NCBI GenBank assembly: GCA_964472545.1
Contig: CAYYNP010000136.1
Location: 1 to 25,041, forward strand
Length of the DNA: 25,041 bases
Direction: 5' to 3'
Origin: CAYYNP01 sp964472545
Lineage (GTDB): Bacteria; Planctomycetota; Planctomycetia; Pirellulales; Thermoguttaceae
Under the pieces are notes generated by a model. The model was not told the origin of the DNA. It saw only the letters and a list, made by a program, of their open reading frames with translations, and made no database searches. Positions 14,218 through 23,145 of this stretch are shown here, piece after piece. The stretch's first letter is position 1, and every line of letters begins with the position of its first letter. The translations under genes and the position numbers were made by a program.

Positions 14218-15348
14218 ATGACCGAACGAAAGATCGACAGGCGTGCGTTTGTGCGTGAGGGATCGGCGTTGGCTGCGGCCGCGGCGGCGACGACCGGCGT
14301 GGCGGGCGCGGCGGATGCTCCTGACCCGAAGACGCCCGATCCGAAGACGATCGTCAATCACAACCCCAAAATGCACTATCGCCGTCTGGGCAAGACCGGC
14401 CTGATGCTCTCGGAGGTCAGCCTCGGCGGGCATTTCAAGAACCGCGGCGGCGGACGCTATTGGGATACCTTTGCCAAAGACGAAGTGCCCGATGACGTGG
14501 CCAAGAACCGCACCGACGTGATCAGCGCCTGTATCGAGGTCGGCATCAACTACCTCGACATCACCACCGCAGCCGAATGCTTGCTTTACGGCGTGGCCCT
14601 GAAGGGCCGCCGCGAGAAGATGATCGTCGGCGCCGACGACCACCGCTTGGGGCCGCGGAATCGGGCCAACTGCAACGTCAAGGCGTTGACCCACAACATC
14701 GACGAGTGCCTGCGCCGATTGCAGACCGACTACCTCGACGTCTGGCGCGTGCAGGCCGACATGGGCGGCCGCAACACCGACGCCGACGTCGAAGTGATGA
14801 TCGAGACCTTTCAAAAGGCCCACCAGGCCGGCAAGGCCCGGCACTTCGGCATCTCCACCCACAGCCGCCCCTGGGCGCAGCACGTGATCGAGAATTACAA
14901 GGAAGTCGAGATGTTCATCTTCCCGTGTACGGCCAAGACCAAAGAAAAAGGCCTGGAGCCGACGAAGGAGAACGTCACCGGCGGCGAGCCGGAACACAGC
15001 GTGTTCGAGGCCCTGCGGAAGCTCGACCGCGGGCTGGTCACGATCAAGCCCTACAGCGGCGGCAGTCTGTTTACCGGCAAGAATTTCCCCGTGATCGGAT
15101 CCGGCAGTAAGGAAGAGAACGACCTGGCACGGCTCACGCTGCAGTGCATCCTCACCAACGACGCGATCACCGCCAGCGTGCCCGGCCTGACGACCGTCTA
15201 CGAAGTCGAGAACGCCGCCCGGGCGTCCTACACGCGGATGGTCGGCATGACGCCGCGCGAGACGGAGTGGCTCGCTCGGATGACCGACGAGCACTGGGAG
15301 AACCTCCCGGAGGAGTACCAGTGGCTGCGCGATTGGGAGATCGTGTAG
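14218..15348 (+). CDS. Tat-exported aldo/keto reductase-like protein with altered active site
   Basis: This 376-residue protein has a twin-arginine signal (DRRAFVRE, 7-14, then an Ala-rich stretch to about 32). An AKR-type TIM barrel begins RRLGKTGLMLSEVSLGG (55-71). The barrel landmarks are present: GINYLDIT (109-116, D114), ALKGRREKMIVGA, LRRLQTDYLDVW (165-176) and a GKARHFGIS strand. The usual AKR tetrad is Asp-Tyr-Lys-His. Here the YG of the 'DTAxxYG' loop seems missing (LDITTAAEC), the lysine strand reads GADDH where TK is expected, and the histidine strand reads WRVQ where LH is expected. So only the aspartate is clear. Classic NADPH-dependent ketone reduction is therefore doubtful. CAAGGGAGA upstream supports ATG 14218. 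Confidence 0.8.
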   Translation: MTERKIDRRAFVREGSALAAAAAATTGVAGAADAPDPKTPDPKTIVNHNPKMHYRRLGKTGLMLSEVSLGGHFKNRGGGRYWDTFAKDEVPDDVAKNRTDVISACIEVGINYLDITTAAECLLYGVALKGRREKMIVGADDHRLGPRNRANCNVKALTHNIDECLRRLQTDYLDVWRVQADMGGRNTDADVEVMIETFQKAHQAGKARHFGISTHSRPWAQHVIENYKEVEMFIFPCTAKTKEKGLEPTKENVTGGEPEHSVFEALRKLDRGLVTIKPYSGGSLFTGKNFPVIGSGSKEENDLARLTLQCILTNDAITASVPGLTTVYEVENAARASYTRMVGMTPRETEWLARMTDEHWENLPEEYQWLRDWEIV

Positions 15349-15352
15349 GCTC

Positions 15353-15426
15353 GTAGGGTGCGTCGGGACGCACCAGGATTTGGGGCACCTGTCTGGTTCA
15401 CCATGGTGCGTCGAGACGCACCCTAC
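15353..15426. repeat. REPIN-like inverted pair, family G
   Basis: Arms 15353-15375 and 15404-15426 (23 bp) are inverted copies with two mismatches at the centre of the inner hairpin. Each begins GTAGG and contains GGTGCGTC/GACGCACC. It occupies most of the 117-bp gap between the AKR-like and HzsA-related genes. Confidence 0.85.
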
Positions 15427-15465
15427 CCGGAAGTTCGTCACCCGAGAAGGCGGGAGCAAACGATC

Positions 15466-18400
15466 ATGCGCGAGTTCTTTCGGCGGTTTCTGGCGGCGGG
15501 CTTCGTTCTCACAACGGCCCTCGCGGTTGAGTTGACCGCGGCGGCTCCGCCCGAGGGCCGGATCGCCTACTGGCCATTGGATGAGACGTCGAACAAGACG
15601 GCTGCCGATCTCGCGGGTGGCGACAACACCGGCACGCTCGCCGGCTCCCCGTCGGCCGCGCACGTTTCAGGCTTGATCGGCCGCGGCGCGCTCGAGTTCA
15701 CCGCGCCGCATCAAGAGATCACCGGTTCCGACGTCGGACTCCCCACCGGCGCATCGCCCGGATCGATCTCCGTCTGGTTCAACCGCCCGCCCGGCGTGGG
15801 CAACAAAGTGCTGTTCTGCTATGGCACGACCGTCGTGGGCCAGGCCCGGGGTTTGTGGCTGGTCGATCGGGATTCGCTCTGCTTCTACTTCTACGGCGAT
15901 CCCGACGACCTGCATGCCGACGTGCCCGGCGGCGTTACGCCCGACGCCTGGCATCAGGTCGTGGCCACGTACGACGGCACCACCGCCAAGCTGTACTACG
16001 ACGGCACCTTCCTGAAGGAGGTCAAGAAGCGGCTGAACACCGTCTCCAACGGCCGATTCCAGATCGGCACCAACCTGGCCGAACACAGCCGCGATTTCAT
16101 CGGGCAGATCGACGAGGTGGCCGTTTACGATCGGGCGCTCACGCCCGACGAAATTCGAGCACAACACGCCAAGCACGCCGCGACGATCGAGCGATTGGCC
16201 GCAGAAGCGCGCGAGCAGCGAACTGAGCGAATCCGCGCACTGGCCGCCGGCGATATCGTCTTCGCCGTCCGTCAGCCGGGCAAAGACGGGCACTGGTACG
16301 CCAACTTCGGCTATTGGGTCACCGATCCCGATCGCAAGCTCTACGGCGAGGGCGGGCAACTCTGCCGGATGAATCTCGAATCGGGCGAGGTCCGCGTGCT
16401 GCTCGAAGACGACAAGGGCGGCGTCCGCGATCCGCAGGTGCATTACGACGGACGCAAGATCCTCTTCTCCTATCGTCGTGGCGGCGAGGACCACTATCAC
16501 CTCTACGAAATCGACGCCGACGGTGCCGACCTCCGCCAACTGACCGACGGACCGTTCGACGATTTTGAGCCGACCTATTTGCCCGACGGCCATATCGTCT
16601 TCTGTTCCAGCCGCTGCAAGCGGTGGGTGCCGTGTTGGAGCACGCAGGTCGCCGTGCTCTATCGCTGCGACGCCGACGGCGGGCGGGTCCGGCCGGTTTC
16701 GAGCAACGTCGAGCAGGAGAACACGCCGTGTGTGCTGCCCGACGGACGCCTGCTCTACACCCGCTGGGAATACCTCGACCGCAGCCAGGTCGACTATCAT
16801 CACCTCTGGACCGTCAACCCCGACGGCACCGGGCAGATGATCTACTACGGCAACCAACACCCCGGCACCGTGATGATCGACGCGATGCCGATCCCCGGCA
16901 CGAAGCAGATCGTGGCTTCGTTCTCGCCGGGCCACGGACGGACCGAACACATGGGGACGATCACCGTGGTCGATCCGAGCAACGGGCCCGACGCGGAACC
17001 GTCGGTGCGGCGGATCAGCGGCGGCGGCGATTTCCGCGATCCGTATCCGCTCGCGGAGGATGCGTTTCTGGTCGCCCGCGGCAGCAGCATCCTGTTGATG
17101 GACGGCCGCGGAGAAACCACCGAACTCTACTCGCTGCCGGCGCTCGACCAGGCAGCCGGGCTGTGGTGTCACGAACCGCGCCCGTTGCGGCCGCGGCCTC
17201 GCGAGCGGCAGATTCCCAAACGGATCCATCCCGAGCGCACCACCGGGCGGCTGGTACTGGCCAACGTCAACTACGGGCGGAACATGACCGGCGTTGAGCC
17301 CGGCGATATCGAGAAACTGCTGGTGCTGGAATCGCTGCCCGAGCCGGCCAACTTCAACGGGGCCTATCCGTACGAGGTCTCGTGGATGGAGCCGATCAGC
17401 TTCGGCGGCACCTTCACGCTCACCCGCGCGTTGGGCACGGTGCCGGTCGAGGCGGACGGGTCGGCCAACTTCGAGCTGCCGGCCTTGCGGTCGTTGTTCT
17501 TCGTGGCGCTGGACGAGAACGACCTCTCGGTCAAGCGGATGCAGAGCTTCGTCACCGTGCAGCCGGGCGAGACGACGAGTTGCTCCGGCTGTCACGAACA
17601 ACGCACCAACACGCCACCGCCGGCCGGAGCCCTGGCGGCGATGCAACGGGCACCTAGCCGGATCGAGCCCTTCGACGACGTGCCCGGCGTGCTCGATTTC
17701 TCGCGCGACGTGCAGCCGATACTCGACCGGCATTGCGTCGAGTGCCACAACACCCGGCGCCGCGACGGCGGCGTGAACCTGGCCGGCGACCACACGCCCT
17801 GCTATTCGACCAGCTACTGGACGATCATCAAGCGGCGGCTGATCGTCGACGGCCGCAATCGGGCCGGCAACCGCCCGCCGCGGACCATCGGCAGTTCGGC
17901 CAGCCGGCTGGTGACGCTGTGTGACGAAGGGCACTACGACGTGAAGCTCACCGAGCAGGAACGCGACACGCTGATTCTCTGGATCGAGACCGGGGCCGTT
18001 TACTCCGGCACGTACGCCGCGTATTTCAGCGGTATGGTCGACGTGAAGTTCCCGGTCGACGCGATGACGCGGCGCTGCGGCGCGTGCCACGCGGTTCAGC
18101 CCGGCCGGCATCGCCAACTCGCCTGGGAAGGCTACGACACCCGCCCCTGGACCCGCCTGCCGCTCGAATTCGCCGACCACGGCCCCGCCTCGTCGGTCTG
18201 CAATCTCACCCGCCCGGAAGACTCGCTGCTGTTGTTGGCCCCGCTCGCCAAGGAATCCGGCGGCTACGGCGTCTGCCGCCCTAAGTCCGACGCCGACGGC
18301 CCGGCTCCCTTCGCTGCCACCGACGACGCGGACTATCAAGCCATCCTCGCCGCGGTGACCGACGCCAAGCACCGCCTAGAAACCGCCGGCCGTTTCGACA

Positions 18401-18552
18401 TGCCCGGCTATCGCCCCAACCAACACTACATCCGCGAAATGAAGCGATTCGGCATCCTGCCGGCCGACCACGATCCGTCTACCCCGCTCGATCCGTTCGC
18501 CACCGACGAGGCCTATTGGCAATCGATGTGGTATCGGCCGGCGGGGGAGTAG
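15466..18552 (+). CDS. LamG domain plus HzsA-related trihaem protein
   Basis: This 1028-residue exported protein has a Sec signal (1-27). A LamG/concanavalin-like domain covers about 31-232 (IAYWPLDE at its start, GQIDEVAVYDRAL at its end). A beta-propeller with PDG/DADGAD blades follows at about 263-560. The rest resembles the middle and C-terminal domains of hydrazine synthase alpha subunit homologues, known as HzsA-related proteins. Three CXXCH haem-c sites are present: C706-H710 (CSGCH), C757-H761 (CVECH) and C871-H875 (CGACH). The protein probably acts in the periplasm in electron transfer or a haem-based redox reaction. No HzsB/C or hydrazine dehydrogenase gene is nearby, so hydrazine synthesis is unlikely. 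ATG 15466 is chosen for the signal peptide and GGGAG upstream; the longer frame from 15358 would translate the repeat. Its stop codon is 1 bp from that of the convergent restriction gene. Confidence 0.85.
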   Translation: MREFFRRFLAAGFVLTTALAVELTAAAPPEGRIAYWPLDETSNKTAADLAGGDNTGTLAGSPSAAHVSGLIGRGALEFTAPHQEITGSDVGLPTGASPGSISVWFNRPPGVGNKVLFCYGTTVVGQARGLWLVDRDSLCFYFYGDPDDLHADVPGGVTPDAWHQVVATYDGTTAKLYYDGTFLKEVKKRLNTVSNGRFQIGTNLAEHSRDFIGQIDEVAVYDRALTPDEIRAQHAKHAATIERLAAEAREQRTERIRALAAGDIVFAVRQPGKDGHWYANFGYWVTDPDRKLYGEGGQLCRMNLESGEVRVLLEDDKGGVRDPQVHYDGRKILFSYRRGGEDHYHLYEIDADGADLRQLTDGPFDDFEPTYLPDGHIVFCSSRCKRWVPCWSTQVAVLYRCDADGGRVRPVSSNVEQENTPCVLPDGRLLYTRWEYLDRSQVDYHHLWTVNPDGTGQMIYYGNQHPGTVMIDAMPIPGTKQIVASFSPGHGRTEHMGTITVVDPSNGPDAEPSVRRISGGGDFRDPYPLAEDAFLVARGSSILLMDGRGETTELYSLPALDQAAGLWCHEPRPLRPRPRERQIPKRIHPERTTGRLVLANVNYGRNMTGVEPGDIEKLLVLESLPEPANFNGAYPYEVSWMEPISFGGTFTLTRALGTVPVEADGSANFELPALRSLFFVALDENDLSVKRMQSFVTVQPGETTSCSGCHEQRTNTPPPAGALAAMQRAPSRIEPFDDVPGVLDFSRDVQPILDRHCVECHNTRRRDGGVNLAGDHTPCYSTSYWTIIKRRLIVDGRNRAGNRPPRTIGSSASRLVTLCDEGHYDVKLTEQERDTLILWIETGAVYSGTYAAYFSGMVDVKFPVDAMTRRCGACHAVQPGRHRQLAWEGYDTRPWTRLPLEFADHGPASSVCNLTRPEDSLLLLAPLAKESGGYGVCRPKSDADGPAPFAATDDADYQAILAAVTDAKHRLETAGRFDMPGYRPNQHYIREMKRFGILPADHDPSTPLDPFATDEAYWQSMWYRPAGE

Positions 18553-18553
18553 G

Positions 18554-21301
18554 CTACTTCTTCCGTCGCTTCTTAGTTGATGGCAGTAGTGGAGTGGTGA
18601 GTTGCTGGTAGAGTGTGAAGAGGTACTCGACCCGATTTCGTTCGTTTGGAAAAGGCTGCGACCGATAGCAACGGTCCACCGCCCGATCGAGCTTGGTGTG
18701 GGCTTTTGTCAGCTTGGCCGGAATCGCCAACGGGTCGTACAGGTCGGCCAGGCTGGCCTCGGGATGCGCATCTCGAGTGTCTAGGATCCCTTGCGCTGCC
18801 TTCTCCACGGCCACTCGTTTGGCTTGCGTCACGTTTTGCGGCCAAGGGTAAGTGTTGTAGACGATCGTATTGGAGTAGCGATAGTCCGACTTGAGTCTTC
18901 CACCGATGGTCCCTACCCAAGCTATGTGCATCTTGGAACTGATCACGCCGAATTCATAAAGGCCTGCATTGGGAACAACCAGACACTGGTCGCTGGCTAT
19001 GACCGATGGTTCCATGAACCCGACGGTGAGGTATGACCGCCTGTGAGATGGGTTCTTCGGAATCAGTAGGTACGGTGTCTTCGGTTGCCGGATCTCGCCG
19101 AAGAGCGTCGGTGTGGCAGCGAGGTCACGTGTTACTGGCCGCGTACTATCGAGCCGGTGTCGGCGAACCCCCCTAATTCTCTCCTTCAGCGCAGGCATCT
19201 TGCGAATGGCTGCAGGGTCAGCATCGACTAACCAGATGCACCATCGGTCTAGAGCGTGAATGAACTCCCTGCTGCCATAGAATGGCCGAAGGTACTGTCG
19301 AATCTCGGGACTCCGCGAGAGAAGGGCATCGCGGTCTTCGGCCTTGACGACGAGGTTGCCTCCGTCGTTTGCCATGCTTCCATAGACAATGGGTGGCACT
19401 CGACACAATGGCGTCCGGCGTCCACGAACCACTCCATCATTACCATCGATGAGGTATGGCGAGATGTTGGAGACTCTCGCAGAGGTTGGATCGGAGCGCC
19501 CATTTTCATAGTCGAAGATCGTCTTTGTCCGCGTGTCTGTTAACCCAAAACCGATAATGACCACGTGAACGTGCGCTGCGCCTTTGGCTTCGCTCTGCCA
19601 TTCGAATGTCCGATGGGCGAAGCGGATCTTCAAGCCGAACTTCTCAAACAACTCGGGCCACATTATTGGAACTTGCTCGCCCTGCGTGATCGAGTTCGTC
19701 GACACGAAAGCAATCGAGATGTCTGTTCGTGCGGCGTATTGGCAAGCGATCTTGTGCCAACAGGTCACGTAATCGAGCTTCGTTTGCCCGGGCAAACGCT
19801 GCCAAACTCGTGCCAAATCGGCAGACTGCTCGTTGTTGCGATATCGTTTTCCGGCGAACGGCGGATTGCCCAATACGTGTGTGCACTCGGTCGCAGGCAG
19901 CAGCTTGTTCCAGTCGGTACGCAGAGCATTTCCGTGGAGAATATGCGGACTGGATCTGAGCGGGAGGCGGGCAAAGTACTGCCCAAACTCCTCGCTGAGG
20001 CGCTGGTTCATTTGGTGGTCAACCAACCACATGGCCACCTCGGCAATGCGGGCGGGCCATTCTTCAATCTCGATGCCGTACATCTGATCAACGTCCAGCT
20101 TGAGGATGGTTCCGATGTCGGCCACGCGCTGGCTCTTCAGCAAACGGCGAAGGGCCTTCAATTCCAACAACCGCAACTCCCTGTAGCTGATGACCAGGAA
20201 GTTCCCGCAACCGCACGCGGGGTCGAGAAGCCGCATGCCCGCCAACCGCTCGTGGAGCTTGCGCAACTTGCGCTTGTCGTTCCTGGCCCTATCGAGTTCC
20301 ACCTTGAGTTGATCGAGGAAGAGAGGACCTATGACCTTGAGAATGTCGCGTTCGCTTGTGTAGTGGGCACCGATTTGCCGCCGTTCACGTGGCTCCATCA
20401 CGGCTTGAAACAGTGCCCCGAAGACTGCCGGCGAGATCCGGCTCCAGTCAAACCTCGTGCAGGCGACCAAGCGATTCCTCATGTCGCGATCGAACGCAGC
20501 GAAGCTCAGTGACTCCGCGAAGAGGTCGCCGTTGACGTACGGCAACTCGGCGAGTTCCTCGCGCAGGTTGGATTGCCGCCGTTTCTTTGGCGTATTGAGT
20601 ACCTGGAAAAACTGCGCCAACAACGGACCGAGATTGGAGCCGTCCTCGTCAGTGTGGTTCTCCAAATACAGCCTGAAGGCGTCCCGCTCGAAAATGCCCG
20701 TATCCTCCGCGAACAGGCAGAAGAGAACGCGAACCAGCAACCGTTCGAGTTCGTGCCCGGAGTACCCGCCCGCCTCCAGGGCGTCGTGCAGGTCACCCAT
20801 GATCTGCACGGCCCGGATGTTGATGGGGTCCTCGGGCTCGAGCTTGTGCTGCTTGTAGCCAGGGATGAACCCGAAGTGGTTAACGTTTTGATGGAACTCA
20901 GCGAGCGAGAACTGGACAGAATGGTCTTCCTCCAGGTCATGCAGGGCGATGCGGGCGAAGTCGGACACCACGACGTAGCGAGGGACCTCGTCTTGCCGGC
21001 CTTCACGTTGCAGGTCTTGGATGTAGTCGATGGCCTGGGCGTGTGCTCTCCCTAGTCTCTTTCCGGCGCTCTTGTGTTCGACGAGCAACACGCCCTTCCA
21101 GAACAGGTCGATGAAGCCGTAGTTGCCACCGAGATTCTTGACCGGCTCCTCGTAACTGGCAACGTGGCGGCGAGTCAACCCAAAGACGTGAAGGAACTCG
21201 TCCCAGAAGGTCTTTGCCTCTGCGTGCTCGCGGGACTCGCCAGCCCACTCCTTCGAGAACGCGACGGCACGATTGCGGATTTCGTTCCATGAAAGGGGCA
21301 T
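18554..21301 (-). CDS. MmeI-like type IIL restriction-modification enzyme (fused nuclease-methyltransferase)
   Basis: This 915-residue protein is the usual MmeI-family length. The N-terminal nuclease has a PD-(D/E)XK-type site, D65-x9-E75-x-K77 (IDLFWKG to VEHKS), with the same spacing as in MmeI. A helical linker follows (about 160-300). The gamma-class N6-adenine methyltransferase has GAHYTS (311-316), motif I DPACGCGNF (360-368) and motif IV NPPF (479-482). The last 300 or so residues form the target recognition and C-terminal region. Such enzymes cut about 20 bp from the site and protect the host by methylating one strand, so no separate methyltransferase is needed and none is seen. GC content looks lower than in the neighbours, with plainer codon use, which suggests acquisition by transfer. 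TAGGAG before ATG 21301 supports the start. Confidence 0.92.
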   Translation of the reverse strand: MPLSWNEIRNRAVAFSKEWAGESREHAEAKTFWDEFLHVFGLTRRHVASYEEPVKNLGGNYGFIDLFWKGVLLVEHKSAGKRLGRAHAQAIDYIQDLQREGRQDEVPRYVVVSDFARIALHDLEEDHSVQFSLAEFHQNVNHFGFIPGYKQHKLEPEDPINIRAVQIMGDLHDALEAGGYSGHELERLLVRVLFCLFAEDTGIFERDAFRLYLENHTDEDGSNLGPLLAQFFQVLNTPKKRRQSNLREELAELPYVNGDLFAESLSFAAFDRDMRNRLVACTRFDWSRISPAVFGALFQAVMEPRERRQIGAHYTSERDILKVIGPLFLDQLKVELDRARNDKRKLRKLHERLAGMRLLDPACGCGNFLVISYRELRLLELKALRRLLKSQRVADIGTILKLDVDQMYGIEIEEWPARIAEVAMWLVDHQMNQRLSEEFGQYFARLPLRSSPHILHGNALRTDWNKLLPATECTHVLGNPPFAGKRYRNNEQSADLARVWQRLPGQTKLDYVTCWHKIACQYAARTDISIAFVSTNSITQGEQVPIMWPELFEKFGLKIRFAHRTFEWQSEAKGAAHVHVVIIGFGLTDTRTKTIFDYENGRSDPTSARVSNISPYLIDGNDGVVRGRRTPLCRVPPIVYGSMANDGGNLVVKAEDRDALLSRSPEIRQYLRPFYGSREFIHALDRWCIWLVDADPAAIRKMPALKERIRGVRRHRLDSTRPVTRDLAATPTLFGEIRQPKTPYLLIPKNPSHRRSYLTVGFMEPSVIASDQCLVVPNAGLYEFGVISSKMHIAWVGTIGGRLKSDYRYSNTIVYNTYPWPQNVTQAKRVAVEKAAQGILDTRDAHPEASLADLYDPLAIPAKLTKAHTKLDRAVDRCYRSQPFPNERNRVEYLFTLYQQLTTPLLPSTKKRRKK

Positions 21302-21473
21302 CGACGGCTCCTACTAGGCGTCCTGTGCGTATCAGCCAAACAAGTGGTTCAGGGCGGCCCTGCATGGCACCATTATTGCTGCCCTCTGTCCGGCGTAAAG
21401 GGGTCGCCGATCACTGCCGCTCGACGTTCACAACATCGACTGCGACTAGCCGAGCGGATGACCCCACTGTCAG
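21302..21473. other. Gap between restriction gene and sulfatase gene; weak promoter and imperfect inverted repeat
   Basis: On the minus strand TTTACG (21394-21399), 16 bp, AATAAT (21372-21377) could be a promoter for the restriction gene. GGGGTC (21400-21405) and GACCCC (21460-21465), with inner CGCTCG/CGAGCG, form a loose inverted pair that may be a worn repeat. I see no gene here. Confidence 0.3.
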
Positions 21474-23009
21474 CTACTTCCTCTTCCCCCACCGCTTCTC
21501 CCAAAGCCCCGTCAACTCCGCCACAATCTCCGGATGCCGCTCGACCAAATCCCGCGTCTCCGTCCGATTCTCCGTCAGATTGTAGAGTGCCCACGGGCCG
21601 TTGCGTTCGCGGATGACCTTGTAGTCGCCTTGGATCACGGCGTGCGTGCCGGAGTGGTTGAAGTAGTAGGCGTGGTCGTGGTCTTGGCGGCCGCCGGTGA
21701 TGACGGGCACGAGGCTGAGGCTTTCATGCGGGGTGATTGGGCGGCCGTTGAACTCTTCTGGGTACTCCGCGCCGGAGAGTTCGATACAGGTGGCCATCAG
21801 ATCGACGACGTGGCCGCGCTGCCGGGTGATCGCGCCGGGCTGGTGCTTCAACCCGGCCGGCCAGTGCATGATGGCCGGCGTACAGGCGCCGCCTTCGTGG
21901 ACGTTCGACTTGTAACGCCTAAGCGGCGTGTTTTGGGCGTTGGCCCAGTTGTGGCCCACGCTGCCGTACGTCAGCGGCCCGCCCATCGGCACGTCGTAGA
22001 CGTCGCCTACGGCGACCGTCTGGCCGGCGGCCTTGGCCTTCTCGAGGATATTGTTGGCCGTGTTCCAGCCGTTGCCGCCGAGATGTTCCGGGCAGGCGCC
22101 GTTGTCGTGGAAGTAGACGATTAGCGTGTTGTCGAGCTGCCCGGTGCGGCGCAGGGCGTCGACGATACGGCCCACCGCCTGGTCCATGTGGTCGACCATG
22201 GCGGCATAGATCGCCATGTTTCGGATCCGCCACGGCTTGTGGTCGATCGTCTCCCACGCCTGCACGCGTGGCTCCGGCGGCGGCAGCGGCCAGCGCTGCT
22301 TGTCGATGATGCCCATCTCGAGCATCCGGGCGTATCGCTCGCTGCGGAGCTTCTCCCAGCCGCCCCGGTAACGGTCGATGTACTTCTGGATCGTGGCCTC
22401 CGGGGCGTGCAGCGGCCAGTGGGCGGCGGTGAAGGCCACGTACTGGAAGAACGGCTTGTCGCTGGTTGCGAATCGTTCGATCTGGTCGACCGCCTCGCTG
22501 CCGATCTTGTCGGTATAGTAGTAGTCTTCACCGTCGGCCTCGAAGAATTCGGTATCGCGGGTCAGCGTGTACGGGTCCCAAAACGAGCCGGCGCCGGTCA
22601 TCGTGCCGTAGAACGTATCGAAGCCGCGTTGTCTCGGCCCGTCCTTCTCGGGGTTCATGCCCAGGTGCCACTTGCCGACCATGCCGGTCTGATAGCCGGC
22701 CGGCTTGAGCACCTCGGCGATGGTAACTTGACCGTCGCCGAGACCGTCGCTGTAGCGGCCGCTCATCAGCGTCGCCCGCGTGGGCCAGCAGCGGGCCGTG
22801 TTGTGGAATTCGGTGAAGCGCAGCCCGCCGGCGGCCAGGGCGTCGAGGTTGGGCGTCTCGATCTCGCCGCCAAAGCAGCCGAGGTCGGAGAAGCCCATGT
22901 CGTCGGTGAGCACAATGAGGATGTTGGGGCGTTCAGCGGCGAGCAACGACGGAGAAGCGACAAATGCAAACAGCAATACAATGATGCAAACGCGGCGATG
23001 TTGAAACAT
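21474..23009 (-). CDS. Secreted type I sulfatase (formylglycine-dependent)
   Basis: This 511-residue protein has a Sec signal (1-25, ending SLLAA). The alkaline-phosphatase-like sulfatase fold begins PNILIVLTDDMG (28-39), with metal ligands D36 and D37. C74 in CWPTRATLMSGR (74-85) is the C-x-P-x-R cysteine converted to formylglycine, with R78. K113 and H115 (VGKWHLG), H197 (AAHWPLH) and D302/N303 (FHDNGA) complete the usual active-site set. It should remove sulfate from a sulfated carbohydrate or aryl ester outside the cytoplasm; the substrate class cannot be told from sequence alone. ATG 23009 is preferred to the longer frame because GGAGG lies just upstream and the signal peptide starts there. 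The next gene diverges and encodes a beta-helix protein of a kind often found with polysaccharide degradation. Confidence 0.93.
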   Translation of the reverse strand: MFQHRRVCIIVLLFAFVASPSLLAAERPNILIVLTDDMGFSDLGCFGGEIETPNLDALAAGGLRFTEFHNTARCWPTRATLMSGRYSDGLGDGQVTIAEVLKPAGYQTGMVGKWHLGMNPEKDGPRQRGFDTFYGTMTGAGSFWDPYTLTRDTEFFEADGEDYYYTDKIGSEAVDQIERFATSDKPFFQYVAFTAAHWPLHAPEATIQKYIDRYRGGWEKLRSERYARMLEMGIIDKQRWPLPPPEPRVQAWETIDHKPWRIRNMAIYAAMVDHMDQAVGRIVDALRRTGQLDNTLIVYFHDNGACPEHLGGNGWNTANNILEKAKAAGQTVAVGDVYDVPMGGPLTYGSVGHNWANAQNTPLRRYKSNVHEGGACTPAIMHWPAGLKHQPGAITRQRGHVVDLMATCIELSGAEYPEEFNGRPITPHESLSLVPVITGGRQDHDHAYYFNHSGTHAVIQGDYKVIRERNGPWALYNLTENRTETRDLVERHPEIVAELTGLWEKRWGKRK

Positions 23010-23087
23010 GATTTCCTCCGGCCCTTTGAAAATGCGACGGCTCGAACGCCCCGGATCCGAGACGGCCTCGGAAGCCCACCTGCGCAC

Positions 23088-23116
23088 AACGTACGTGAGT
23101 GCGTGCCGCTTGTCAA
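23088..23116 (-). promoter_or_regulatory. Candidate promoter for the sulfatase gene
   Basis: On the minus strand a perfect TTGACA (23111-23116) is followed after 17 bp by TACGTT (23088-23093), 78 bp before the start codon. The -10 is weak. Confidence 0.4.
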
Positions 23117-23145
23117 CGTACGGCCGACGGCATTCCGCGCCGCGT

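Noticed and set aside
15358..15466. Longer start for the HzsA-related gene at 15358 as a third repeat-in-leader case
   Set aside because: There is a good RBS and signal peptide at 15466, downstream of the repeat, so the repeat is most simply intergenic.
15667..18372. A 901-codon open frame antisense to the HzsA-related gene
   Set aside because: It is Arg/Val/Gly-rich with no signal, domain or motif, and it lies fully over a gene with clear haem motifs. Long antisense frames are expected at this GC content. The same applies to 214-1542 (+), 3339-4346 (-), 4761-6548 (+), 14191-15663 (-) and 23113-24870 (-).
15466..18552. Hydrazine synthase itself (anammox)
   Set aside because: Only alpha-like parts are present. 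There is no HzsB/C or hydrazine dehydrogenase gene in the window, and there is an extra LamG domain and haem site.
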